Notes under the pieces: generated by a model
The model's input: only the letters and a program-made list of their open reading frames with translations
Database searches by the model: none
Told to the model about the DNA's origin: nothing
Position numbers and translations under genes: made by a program
Shown here: positions 7,582-14,739 of the stretch, piece by piece
Layout of the letters: every line of letters starts with the position of its first letter
How positions within the stretch are numbered: position 1 is the stretch's first letter
From: Casp-actino8 sp046082625
GTDB taxonomy: Bacteria > Actinomycetota > Acidimicrobiia > Acidimicrobiales > Ilumatobacteraceae
DNA: 22,511 bases
Assembly: GCA_046082625.1 (NCBI GenBank)
Contig: JBJTYE010000051.1
Span: forward strand, 1-22,511
Direction: 5' to 3'

Positions 7582-8934
7582 GTGAGTGAGGAGTCCCGGC
7601 CCAACCTCCCCGGCAGGGGCAAGGGGCGGGACTACGTTCCGCCGGCCCGTCAACTCCGATTCGTGCCCCAGCCCTTCACCAGATTGGTGCGCGTCCATGC
7701 CCTGATGGCCGCTGGCGAGGCATCGATGGCCGTGGCCCTGGCGGACTCGTTGTTCCTGTCGATCACGCCGGGGGAAGCCCGGAGTCGCGTCCTGCTGTTC
7801 CTGGCCATCAGCTTCGCTCCCTTCGTCATCCTGGCCAGATTCATCGGACCGGTGATCGACCGCATTCCCGGTGGGCGCCGACTCCTGGTGGTCATCATCG
7901 CCGCAGCGCGTGCCGTGGTCATGTTGCTGATGGTCTCGCAGTTGGATTCGCTTCTGCTCTTCCCGCTGGCCTTCCTGGCGATGGTTCTGAACAAGACCTA
8001 CGCCGTGTCGAAGTCGGCTCTGGTGCCCTCACTGCTCCGGTCGGAGCGCGATCTGGTGCAGGCGAACGCCAAACTCGGTGTCACCGCGGGACTGGTGGGA
8101 TTCGCCGCGGCCGCTCCTGCTGGTCTCCTCAGTCTGATCTCGCCCAAACTGACGCTGGTCTTCGGGGCCTTGGTGTTCGCGTTGGCGGCAGCCAATGCCA
8201 CCAGACTTCCCAAGAAGACCGTCGCCGAGCGGGCTCCGGCGGAATTGGAAATCGAAGAGCTCCACCGACCCGGAGTCATCATCGCCGTCTCGGCCATGAG
8301 CCTGATCCGGGCCAGTGTGGGATTCGTCTTCTTCCATCTGGCCTTCTGGTTCGCCGATCCCGAGCGCATGGAGGTCGTGGGCTTGGCGCCCAATGGGCGA
8401 TGGACCCAGGTGCAGTACCACTTCGGCCCGCAGTTCGGAACCATGTGGTTCGCCATCGCCGTGAGCATGGCGGCCGTGGGTTCCCTGGTCGGGAACCTGA
8501 GCGCCAAGAGACTGAGCAAAGTCGAGCCGATCGAACTCTTGATCGTGGGTGGCCTGATCGTCATCGGCGGAGCGGGCATCTTCTCCGCACTGACCGCCAC
8601 CACGGTCACGGCGATGCTGTTGATGATGTTCGTGAACTACGCCGCCGCGGTGGGGAACATGGCTTTCGAGTCGGTGGTGCAACGCGATGCGCCCGACGCC
8701 AACCGCGGACGGGCCCTGGCCAACTACTACACGCGGTTCCAACTGATGTGGGTGGCCGCCGGGATCGTTCCGGTGCTCCTCGAATTACCCGGGGCATTGG
8801 GTTTCGCCATCGTCGCCGGCATCGGCTTCTCGGGAGCCGGGGTGTATTGGGTCGGCCTCCGGCAGTTGGCACGCGGAGACGAGCCGAAGACCCTGTCGGG
8901 TCATCTCCGCAGTCGCTTCAGGCGTCCTTCGTGA
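7582..8934 (+). CDS. Major facilitator superfamily transporter
   Basis: A 450-residue multi-pass membrane protein with about twelve hydrophobic segments. After helix 2 it has an MFS motif-A-like loop, GPVIDRIPGGRR, at 89-100. The N-terminal tail of about 35 residues is basic and cytoplasmic, and the C-terminus is short and basic. The substrate cannot be inferred; the general look is that of drug/metabolite MFS proteins. The GTG start is set by a -10 hexamer 6 nt upstream, suggesting a leaderless transcript separate from the pst operon. Its last 17 bases overlap the end of the convergent gene on the opposite strand. Confidence 0.85.
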   Translation: MSEESRPNLPGRGKGRDYVPPARQLRFVPQPFTRLVRVHALMAAGEASMAVALADSLFLSITPGEARSRVLLFLAISFAPFVILARFIGPVIDRIPGGRRLLVVIIAAARAVVMLLMVSQLDSLLLFPLAFLAMVLNKTYAVSKSALVPSLLRSERDLVQANAKLGVTAGLVGFAAAAPAGLLSLISPKLTLVFGALVFALAAANATRLPKKTVAERAPAELEIEELHRPGVIIAVSAMSLIRASVGFVFFHLAFWFADPERMEVVGLAPNGRWTQVQYHFGPQFGTMWFAIAVSMAAVGSLVGNLSAKRLSKVEPIELLIVGGLIVIGGAGIFSALTATTVTAMLLMMFVNYAAAVGNMAFESVVQRDAPDANRGRALANYYTRFQLMWVAAGIVPVLLELPGALGFAIVAGIGFSGAGVYWVGLRQLARGDEPKTLSGHLRSRFRRPS

Positions 8935-10126
8935 ATTCGATCCGGGCCAACCACAGACCCGGTGCGTCGAGTTCGGCCGAAGTCGGCAGATACTCGGCCC
9001 CTCGGTACAGTGCGCGCAGCCCTTCGGCCCCGGACCGCTCCAGGATTCCGTCCACGAAGTGACGGCCCCGCTCCACCTGGCGTCGATTGAGGTGCAGGCC
9101 GAGCAGCTTCTCCACGAAGACGGTCTCGTCGCCTGCCTCGATTCGCTGTCGGCGGGCGGCCTCGGCGATGCGCGTCGGATTGCCGAGAACCATCGAGCCG
9201 ATGGTGTCGGTCATGTGATCCGACCAACCGATGACGAGACCGAGCATGGCGTCGAGACGCGGCTGGATCTCGTTCTGCTCCGAGGAGCGGACCGCGCCGA
9301 GCAGCAGTTCGGGATCTCCGAGCAGACGCTGCAGAGAAGCCATCATCTCTTGGGGATCGCCGGCGTCGAGTCCGGCGAGACGTTCGGTGATGGCATTCGG
9401 GTCGGGACGGAACGCGGCGACGAAGTCGCGCACCAGCGAATGGACCGTGTCCCGCACATGAGGAACCTGGAACATGGTGTCGATCACCAGTTCTCGGATG
9501 AGGATCCACATGCGTACCTCGTCGAGATCGAGGCTCCAGTCCGTGGCGAATGCATCGATGTTTCCCGGCACGATCATCAGTCCGCGATCCGCCGGTCGGG
9601 GAAGCGGCACGTCGTACTGTCCGAACGATCTCTTGGCGAGCAGACCCACCATCGAACCGATGGTCATGCCCATGGTCATCGGAGCGATCATGTTGGTGAT
9701 CCCGGCGAAGAAAGAAGAGAACGGGTCCTCGTCGGCAGTGACGGGTTCGGTGCGCGAGCCGAGTGACGTCGCGAGGTCGGTGAACAACGGTCGGTAGTCC
9801 TCGAGCGTCCGACGGCTCCACTCTCCGGGCGTCACGCAGATCGGATCGATGGCCGCGGCTCGGGCCGGATCACCGAGTCCTGTGACCGCCACGACGTGAT
9901 GGGCGGCGATGCGCGCCAGTTCGGTGTATGCGATGCGGACGGCAGGATCGACGTTGGCTTCCGATACGCCGCCCGTCGAGGTCATGGCCGCCACCTGTCG
10001 AGCGGTGTCCCAGTGGATCGGACCCTGTTGGGTGAACATCTTCATCATGTCCCCGAAGATGGCGCCGCCACCGAAGAGTCCGCCGAACGGCGAGAGGTCG
10101 TCGTCCTTCTCGTCGTCATCGGCCAC
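8918..10126 (-). CDS. DUF2342/zincin-like protein with altered metal motif
   Basis: A 402-residue cytoplasmic-looking protein. An acidic, Gly-rich N-terminus (FGGLFGGGAIFGDMMKMF) is followed by QGPIHWDTARQ. Mid-protein segments (VPGNIDAFATDW, LDEVRMWILIREL) and the C-terminal GLHLNRRQVERGRHF and EYLPTSAELDAPG segments match the actinobacterial zinc-dependent metalloprotease-like family (PF10103/DUF2342) as I recall it. In that family a REAAH/HExxH-like helix precedes RLFxHVPWL; here it reads RELVI (211-215) followed by DTMFQVPHV. The later LxEGW segment reads LVIGW (297-301). Metal-dependent catalysis therefore looks doubtful. The GTG start has TAGGCT 6 nt upstream. It is divergent from the SDR gene. 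Family assignment is moderately sure and the function unknown. Confidence 0.7.
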   Translation of the reverse strand: MADDDEKDDDLSPFGGLFGGGAIFGDMMKMFTQQGPIHWDTARQVAAMTSTGGVSEANVDPAVRIAYTELARIAAHHVVAVTGLGDPARAAAIDPICVTPGEWSRRTLEDYRPLFTDLATSLGSRTEPVTADEDPFSSFFAGITNMIAPMTMGMTIGSMVGLLAKRSFGQYDVPLPRPADRGLMIVPGNIDAFATDWSLDLDEVRMWILIRELVIDTMFQVPHVRDTVHSLVRDFVAAFRPDPNAITERLAGLDAGDPQEMMASLQRLLGDPELLLGAVRSSEQNEIQPRLDAMLGLVIGWSDHMTDTIGSMVLGNPTRIAEAARRQRIEAGDETVFVEKLLGLHLNRRQVERGRHFVDGILERSGAEGLRALYRGAEYLPTSAELDAPGLWLARIEFTKDA

Positions 10127-10132
10127 GTCACG

Positions 10133-10138
10133 AGCCTA
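10133..10138 (-). promoter_or_regulatory. -10 element for the leaderless zincin-like gene
   Basis: Read on the - strand this is TAGGCT, ending 6 nt before the GTG at 10126. It shares a 54-bp divergent intergenic space with the promoter of the + strand SDR gene. Confidence 0.5.
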
Positions 10139-10167
10139 GGCCCGAAGGTTTTGCTTCTGCTCGGCAC

Positions 10168-10173
10168 TAGCGT
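10168..10173 (+). promoter_or_regulatory. -10 element for the leaderless SDR gene
   Basis: TAGCGT ends 7 nt before ATG 10181, and the gap CCCACCC holds no ribosome binding site. This supports ATG 10181 over the far longer reading from 9896, which would run across the divergent gene. Confidence 0.55.
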
Positions 10174-10180
10174 CCCACCC

Positions 10181-11272
10181 ATGACCATGGCGCCCGCGCC
10201 GGGAACCGCCGACACGGAATCGAACGAGAGTGCAACCTTCGACCAGGTGTCCCCGGCCGAGGCCGATATCCGGCACGTCGTCGTCACCGGAGGTTCGTGG
10301 CCGCTCGGACGACGGGTGATCGAGAGGCTCGGCCGCACCGATACTCGTGAGCAGTCATCGCAACAGCGGCAGCCGACCTTCGTGGTCAGAGAATCGATAT
10401 TCGATCAGGCGGGGGACGTCGTCGACCGCTGCGACATCCTCGTCCACTTGGCTCCCGGTGATCACGATGCGTTGGCGGCTCGTGGCCGCAGTGCGGTGGT
10501 CGGGACTCCCGAGATCCTCGAGCAGGCGAGTCGGGCCGGCGCCCGCCATGTGCTGTTGCTCTCGTCGGCCATGGTGTACGGGGCCTGGCCGAACAATCCC
10601 ATTCCGCTCACCGAAGACGCCACGTTGCGGCCCGATTTCGGGTTCGCGTTCGCCCGACAACTGGCCACCGTCGAACAATTGGTGGACGATTGGCGCGTGC
10701 GGGAGTCGGGTCGACAGACCTGCGTTCTGCGTCCGGTTCCGGCCATGGCCGCCGGTGGCACCTCGAGTCTGGTACGAGCCTTGGCCGCCGGTATGGGAGG
10801 TCGTCGCGGGGTGGACGATGTCCCGGCTCAGTTCGTGCATCTCGACGACTTGGCCGATGCCGTTGCTCTCTGCGTCCGCAAGGGACTCTCGGGGATCTAC
10901 AACGTGGCTCCCGAAGGTTTCGTCCCCGGCTCTCGAGTTCGAGCGCTTTCCGGCATGTCACCACGGCTCAGACTTCCCGATCGCCTCGGTGAGTTCGTCG
11001 ACGATCTTCGGTGGCGCTTCCAGCGCGGTCCGATCCCGCCGGGTCTGCGGCCCTACGTGCGTTCGCCGTGGTTGGTGTCGAGCGGTCGACTGCGCGAAGC
11101 CGGGTGGGAACCGGTGGTCACCAACGAACAGGCCTTCGTCGAAGGAACCGATGCCAAGTGGTGGACCATGTTGACGCCCAAGCGCAAACAGGAACTCGCC
11201 TTGGGAGCGACGGCATCAGCCATCGTGTTCGGGCTGCTCAGCGTCCTGTGGTTCCTTCGGCGTCGCCGCTGA
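10181..11272 (+). CDS. Membrane-anchored extended SDR (NAD-dependent epimerase-like), probably inactive
   Basis: A 363-residue protein with a Rossmann domain and one C-terminal transmembrane helix (about 340-359) ending in an Arg-rich tail. The nucleotide loop is TGGSWPLG (36-43), where the usual TGxxGxxG has Trp in place of the middle Gly. The SSAMVYG segment (128-134) matches the Ser-containing strand of epimerase-like SDRs. The catalytic YxxxK position reads F157-A-R-Q-L161, so both Tyr and Lys are lost. Homologues I recall from related bacteria keep the Lys. It may bind a nucleotide without turning it over. The start is set by a -10 element 7 nt upstream. The last 35 bases overlap the convergent protease-like gene. 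Confidence 0.75.
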   Translation: MTMAPAPGTADTESNESATFDQVSPAEADIRHVVVTGGSWPLGRRVIERLGRTDTREQSSQQRQPTFVVRESIFDQAGDVVDRCDILVHLAPGDHDALAARGRSAVVGTPEILEQASRAGARHVLLLSSAMVYGAWPNNPIPLTEDATLRPDFGFAFARQLATVEQLVDDWRVRESGRQTCVLRPVPAMAAGGTSSLVRALAAGMGGRRGVDDVPAQFVHLDDLADAVALCVRKGLSGIYNVAPEGFVPGSRVRALSGMSPRLRLPDRLGEFVDDLRWRFQRGPIPPGLRPYVRSPWLVSSGRLREAGWEPVVTNEQAFVEGTDAKWWTMLTPKRKQELALGATASAIVFGLLSVLWFLRRRR

Positions 11273-12140
11273 TCCAGCGAGCCAGCACCGCTTCGATGTC
11301 GACGAAGGGGATGAAGCCGAGCACTCCGCCAACGTGAGTGCACAACCCCACGAGGCGTCCCGACTTGTCAACGATGGGGGCACCTTCGGAGACGCGTGAC
11401 ATGTCTCGGTCCGACATGGTCGGGGACTGCAACGCGTAGAGCACGTCGTCGATCCGCCCGCTCACTCGGAGTTGACGCGGGATGTCGACGAGAGCCATCA
11501 CCAGTTGTCCTTCGACGAAATCGGCGCCGCGCGGAACGATGCTCAACACGTCGATCTCCGGGCCCGATGCGATGGTCGCCCGCTCCGAGATGGACAGCAC
11601 GGCCACCGAAAGGTCCGGGTAGGTCTGCACCACCCTGGCGCGAACGATTCCTCCCCCCGTCAGTCGCACGTCGATGGCTTCCGCTTCGGCGATGGCCGAC
11701 ATGGTGGTGATGAGGAAGTTTCCGTCGGGAAGCAGGAGCCCGACGGCGTCGTCCGGACCCATCGGGTCGGTTCGGGGGACGTCGGCGGAGACTTCGAGGG
11801 TCAGCGACCCGGGATGATCGAACGATGCGATCCGCAGTTCCGAACTGGTGAGTGCGATCACGTCCTGGGCGTCCGGGTCGGGAGACGATGGCTGCAGGGC
11901 CACGAAGAGAGTGGCCAGGAGGACGGTTGCGCCCACCGTCGAGATTCCGAGCAGGCTCCGACCGGTACGCCCGATGTTCACCGGCTCGGCATCGACCGCC
12001 GTGGCCGCAGCGAAGCCGAGTTCGGAAGGGTGGCGCCACACTCGCTCGTGGGGCGGAGTGGGAGCGGACGGATACGACGAGTCCTGACGGGAGTTCCCAC
12101 GGTCGGAGTTCCCACTGTCGGGATCATCGATGCGGCCCAC
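11238..12140 (-). CDS. Membrane-anchored trypsin-like (S1C) protein lacking its catalytic triad
   Basis: A 300-residue protein. It has a polar N-terminal cytoplasmic region containing PPHERVWRHPSELG (29-42), one transmembrane helix (about 62-82), then a trypsin-like domain outside the membrane. The fold is suggested by GNFLITTMSAI (140-150), LSVAVLSI (177-184) and EGAPIVDKSGRLVGL (252-266), which align with the His, Asp and Ser blocks of HtrA-type proteases. The triad positions read S148 for His, S178 for Asp and E252 for Ser, so it should not be a protease. There is no PDZ domain. GTG 12140 starts 9 nt after TAACCT. It is divergent from moaE and convergent with the SDR gene. Confidence 0.72.
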   Translation of the reverse strand: MGRIDDPDSGNSDRGNSRQDSSYPSAPTPPHERVWRHPSELGFAAATAVDAEPVNIGRTGRSLLGISTVGATVLLATLFVALQPSSPDPDAQDVIALTSSELRIASFDHPGSLTLEVSADVPRTDPMGPDDAVGLLLPDGNFLITTMSAIAEAEAIDVRLTGGGIVRARVVQTYPDLSVAVLSISERATIASGPEIDVLSIVPRGADFVEGQLVMALVDIPRQLRVSGRIDDVLYALQSPTMSDRDMSRVSEGAPIVDKSGRLVGLCTHVGGVLGFIPFVDIEAVLARWISGDAEGTTGR

Positions 12141-12149
12141 GAAAGACGA

Positions 12150-12163
12150 AGGTTAGTGAACCT
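12150..12163. promoter_or_regulatory. Palindrome over the promoter of the protease-like gene
   Basis: AGGTT (12150-12154) and AACCT (12159-12163) form a perfect inverted repeat with a 4-bp spacer. The left arm coincides with the - strand TAACCT -10 candidate (12150-12155) of the 11238-12140 gene. A protein bound here would block that promoter. It is short and could be chance. Confidence 0.35.
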
Positions 12164-12172
12164 CGGGGCTGG

Positions 12173-12193
12173 CGAGGTCGCGGGCGGACCTCG
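12173..12193. promoter_or_regulatory. Inverted repeat upstream of moaE (possible operator)
   Basis: CGAGGTC (12173-12179) and GACCTCG (12187-12193) form 7-bp perfect arms around a 7-bp spacer. The repeat ends just upstream of where the -35 of the moaE promoter would lie. It sits in the 89-bp divergent region between the protease-like gene and moaE. Confidence 0.4.
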
Positions 12194-12216
12194 ACCGCCG
12201 GGCCCTTCGGCACCGA

Positions 12217-12222
12217 TACCAT
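12217..12222 (+). promoter_or_regulatory. -10 element for leaderless moaE mRNA
   Basis: TACCAT ends 7 nt before the GTG at 12230, with no ribosome binding site between. It fixes the moaE start and would drive the moaE-peptide-mreB-crotonase unit. Confidence 0.55.
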
Positions 12223-12229
12223 CCATCTC

Positions 12230-12733
12230 GTGCAGGAGGATCGAACCGGGGACGAGTGGCTGGGAGTCACCGACAGGCCCCTGAATGCCGGTGCTCTCCA
12301 CGACTGGGCGATCCGTCCGGACTGCGGGGCGGTGGTGCTCTTCTCCGGAACGGTCAGGGATCATGCCGTCGAAAACGGCCTGGAGCGGACCGGAGTCCAA
12401 TTCCTGGAGTACGAGGCCTACGCCGGCGAGGTGGTCCCTCGGTTGAGGGTGATCGCAGACGAGGCCCGCGTCCGCTGGCCCGATCTCGGTCGTATCGCCC
12501 TGATCCACCGGGTGGGTCGAGTCGATCTCGGGGAGAGTTCCGTGCTCGCCGTGGTGTCGGCACCCCACCGTCCCGAAGCGTTCGCGGCGGCGCGGTTCTG
12601 CATCGACGCTCTCAAGGCATCCGCGCCCATCTGGAAGAAAGAGGTGTGGGACGGGGGAAGCGATTGGGGTCTCGGCGCTCGGACGATCGACGAGGCCGGC
12701 AACGTTCCCACGGTGAGCGAGGTCCGGTCGTGA
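12230..12733 (+). CDS. moaE: Molybdopterin synthase catalytic subunit MoaE
   Basis: MoaE transfers sulfur from MoaD thiocarboxylate to precursor Z (cPMP) to form molybdopterin. At 167 residues it has the normal length. Family blocks are clear: GAVVLFSGTVRDH (33-45), LEYEAY (59-64), HRVGRVDLGE (93-102), SAPHRPEAF (110-118) and the active-site run ALKASAPIWKKE, whose K129 and K136 match the catalytic lysines. The frame opens far upstream, but the GTG at 12230 lies 7 nt after TACCAT and gives a conventional N-terminus. No moaA, moaC or moaD is in the window, so MoaD must be encoded elsewhere. The stop overlaps the GTG of the next gene by 2 bases. Confidence 0.93.
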   Translation: MQEDRTGDEWLGVTDRPLNAGALHDWAIRPDCGAVVLFSGTVRDHAVENGLERTGVQFLEYEAYAGEVVPRLRVIADEARVRWPDLGRIALIHRVGRVDLGESSVLAVVSAPHRPEAFAAARFCIDALKASAPIWKKEVWDGGSDWGLGARTIDEAGNVPTVSEVRS

Positions 12734-12933
12734 CCGTGGCGATCCTCCTCGGGATTCTGGGCGTCGGAGTCGCGGTGGTCCTCGCCACCATCTTCTTGCG
12801 CCGTTCTCCGATGAGCGACGACGGAATCGCCGACTTCAAACGTCATCTTGACGCGCTGTCTCCCGAGGCGCGGCGGCCGATCGTGGAAGCGATGAAGAAG
12901 GACGACGATCAGGGGTCCGGCAATGGCGCGTGA
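12730..12933 (+). CDS. Small single-pass membrane protein between moaE and mreB
   Basis: A 67-residue protein starting with GTG 12730 inside the moaE stop (GTGA) and ending 11 bases inside mreB, so it is translationally coupled on both sides. Residues 1-23 form one hydrophobic helix followed by LRR. The cytoplasmic remainder (about 44 residues) is charged, with a SDDGIADFKRHLDALSPEARR segment and an acidic/Gly tail. I do not recognise a family. The coupling to mreB makes a role near the MreB filaments or membrane possible, but this is inference only. Confidence 0.7.
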   Translation: MTVAILLGILGVGVAVVLATIFLRRSPMSDDGIADFKRHLDALSPEARRPIVEAMKKDDDQGSGNGA

Positions 12934-13927
12934 CCTGGCCATCGACCTCGGTACCGCCAACACCTTGGTGTACATGAAGGGACGCGGCATCGTGCTCAAC
13001 GAGCCGTCCGTGATCGCCCTCAATCGCCAGACCGGTGAAGTGCTGGCGACAGGTCACGAGGCCTGGCACATGATCGGACGGACCCCTGGATACATCGTGG
13101 CCGTCCGTCCGTTGCGTGGCGGTGCCATCACCGACTTCGACGTGACCGAGCGCATGATCAGACTGCTGTTGCAGCGCGTCGGCGTGAGTCGATTCACGCG
13201 ACCCAAGGTGGTGATCTGCGTTCCCTCGGCCATCACCGAAGTGGAGCGCCGTGCCGTCACCGACGCAGCCCGCCGTGCCGGTGCGGCCGACGCCCAATTG
13301 ATCGAGCAGCCGATGGCCGCAGCCATCGGCGCCCAGTTGCCGATCGACGAACCCGTCGGAAACATGGTCATCGACATCGGAGGAGGAACCAGCGAAACGG
13401 CCGTGATCAGTCTCGGCGGAATCGTGGCCCTCGAAGCGGTGCGCGTCGGAAGTTTCGACATCGACAATGCCATCCAGAACTACGTCCGGCGTGAGCACGG
13501 GATCGCCGTGGGTGAGCGCACCGCCGAGGCGATCAAGGTCGCCATCGGTTCGGCGGCGGCCACCGAGGACGAGGTCGAAGCCGAGGTGAGCGGGCGTGAT
13601 CTGATGATGGGTCTTCCCAAGACCGTCGTGCTCACCCCGGAAGAGATTCGCTATGCCATCGACGACGTGGTGTCCCAGATCGTGCAGTCGGTGGTGCGAT
13701 GCCTGGCCAAGGCGCCGGCGGAACTGGCGCAGGACTTCCTGGTTCGCGGCATGTATCTGGTGGGTGGTGGCGGATTGCTGCGCGGACTGGCCGATCGCAT
13801 CGAACGCGAGACCCAGGTTCCGGTTCGGATGTCGAACATGCCTCTCGAGGCCGTGGTTCTCGGGGCCGGCCACTGCATCGAGAATTACGATGCCCTGAAG
13901 CGAATGTTCATGGGACAGCGTCGCTGA
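12923..13927 (+). CDS. mreB: Rod-shape actin homologue MreB
   Basis: MreB polymerises on the inner membrane and guides lateral wall synthesis. The 334-residue protein has the actin-fold motifs: phosphate-1 DLGTANTLVYMKG (from D8), the following LNEPSVIALN, PLRGGAITDFDVTE, CVPSAITEVERRAV, phosphate-2 DIGGGTSETAV (from D151), and the C-terminal GMYLVGGGGLLRGLADRIE adenosine motif. The length and start (MARDLAIDLGTAN) are normal. Unusually, mreC, mreD, a class B PBP and rodA do not follow. It is embedded between moaE with a small membrane peptide upstream and a crotonase whose ATG overlaps the mreB stop by 1 base. Confidence 0.95.
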   Translation: MARDLAIDLGTANTLVYMKGRGIVLNEPSVIALNRQTGEVLATGHEAWHMIGRTPGYIVAVRPLRGGAITDFDVTERMIRLLLQRVGVSRFTRPKVVICVPSAITEVERRAVTDAARRAGAADAQLIEQPMAAAIGAQLPIDEPVGNMVIDIGGGTSETAVISLGGIVALEAVRVGSFDIDNAIQNYVRREHGIAVGERTAEAIKVAIGSAAATEDEVEAEVSGRDLMMGLPKTVVLTPEEIRYAIDDVVSQIVQSVVRCLAKAPAELAQDFLVRGMYLVGGGGLLRGLADRIERETQVPVRMSNMPLEAVVLGAGHCIENYDALKRMFMGQRR

Positions 13928-14724
13928 TGCCCGACATCGGGTACTCGATCTCGCGAACTGCCGAAGGCGCCGAGATCGGGGTGATCACTCTCGACCGTCC
14001 CGAAGCTCGCAATGCCCTGACCCATGGCATGTACGCCGAATTGGAGCGCCTGGTCCGCGAGGCCGACACCTCCGGCGTCCGCTGCCTCGTGATCACCGGC
14101 ACCGATCCGGCCTTCTGCAGCGGCGACGACGTCCGTCAGGTCATGGGTGGGGGCGAGGAGGGGGGTGCCCCGGTGACCCTCGACCGACGGCCACGGCTGA
14201 CCCCGGCCGCCGACGCCCTCTTGCACACCGATGTGCCGGTGATCGCCGCCGTGAACGGGCCGGCAGTGGGGTGGGGGATGGAGCTGTGTCTCATGGCCGA
14301 CCTCCGCGTGGCCAGTGAACGGGCGCGGTTCGGGGAGCTCTTCGTTCTGCGCGGGTTGGTCAGCGACGCGCCAGGGATCGGGCGTCTGGCCCACTTGGTG
14401 GGGCGGGAGCGGGCCACCGAACTCCTGCTCACCGGAGAGGTCATCGACGCCGACACGGCGCGTGCCGTCGGACTGGTGTCCCGGGTCGTGCCGCACGGTG
14501 AGCTCATGGATGTGGCCATGTCACTGGCCGCCCGGATCGCCGGCAATCCTCCGTTGGCGGTGCGCAAGATCAAAGAGGGTCTGCGGCGCACCCTCGACCC
14601 CGACTGGAAAGATCTCGGCCAGTGGGTGTCGCGCAGTCTCGGGGAGCTGTTCGCCACCGAAGACCATCGCGAAGGCGTGCGGTCGTTCATCGAGAAGAGA
14701 CCGCCGAGATTCATCGGCCGCTGA
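13927..14724 (+). CDS. Enoyl-CoA hydratase/isomerase (crotonase) family protein
   Basis: A 265-residue crotonase-fold protein. Oxyanion-hole segments are present: FCSGDD (63-68) and VNGPAVGWGMEL (109-120). E119 occupies the first catalytic Glu position of true enoyl-CoA hydratases. The second Glu (the PE of FGQPE) is replaced: the segment reads FGELF with F139 there. Substrate and exact reaction are therefore uncertain (hydratase, isomerase or hydrolase). ATG 13927 overlaps the mreB TGA by one base, so it is co-transcribed with moaE-mreB. Its stop codon lies in a hairpin shared with the convergent gene. Confidence 0.85.
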   Translation: MPDIGYSISRTAEGAEIGVITLDRPEARNALTHGMYAELERLVREADTSGVRCLVITGTDPAFCSGDDVRQVMGGGEEGGAPVTLDRRPRLTPAADALLHTDVPVIAAVNGPAVGWGMELCLMADLRVASERARFGELFVLRGLVSDAPGIGRLAHLVGRERATELLLTGEVIDADTARAVGLVSRVVPHGELMDVAMSLAARIAGNPPLAVRKIKEGLRRTLDPDWKDLGQWVSRSLGELFATEDHREGVRSFIEKRPPRFIGR

Positions 14725-14739
14725 ACGGTTCAGCCGCCG
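14715..14739. terminator. Hairpin spanning both stop codons of a convergent gene pair
   Basis: CGGC (14715-14718) and GCTG (14720-14723) pair with CAGC (14731-14734) and GCCG (14736-14739) around a C-C mismatch and a 7-nt loop (AACGGTT). It contains the + strand TGA (14722-14724) and the - strand stop (14730-14732). No T-tract follows, so it may act as a short bidirectional terminator or only by chance resemble one. Confidence 0.4.

Noticed and set aside
9896..10180. N-terminal extension of the SDR gene back to 9896
   Set aside because: The extension crosses the divergent zincin-like gene, and a -10 element 7 nt before ATG 10181 gives a better start.
12836..13873. 345-codon - strand frame opposite mreB
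   Set aside because: His/Gly/Asp-rich translation without a domain; mreB on the + strand is certain.
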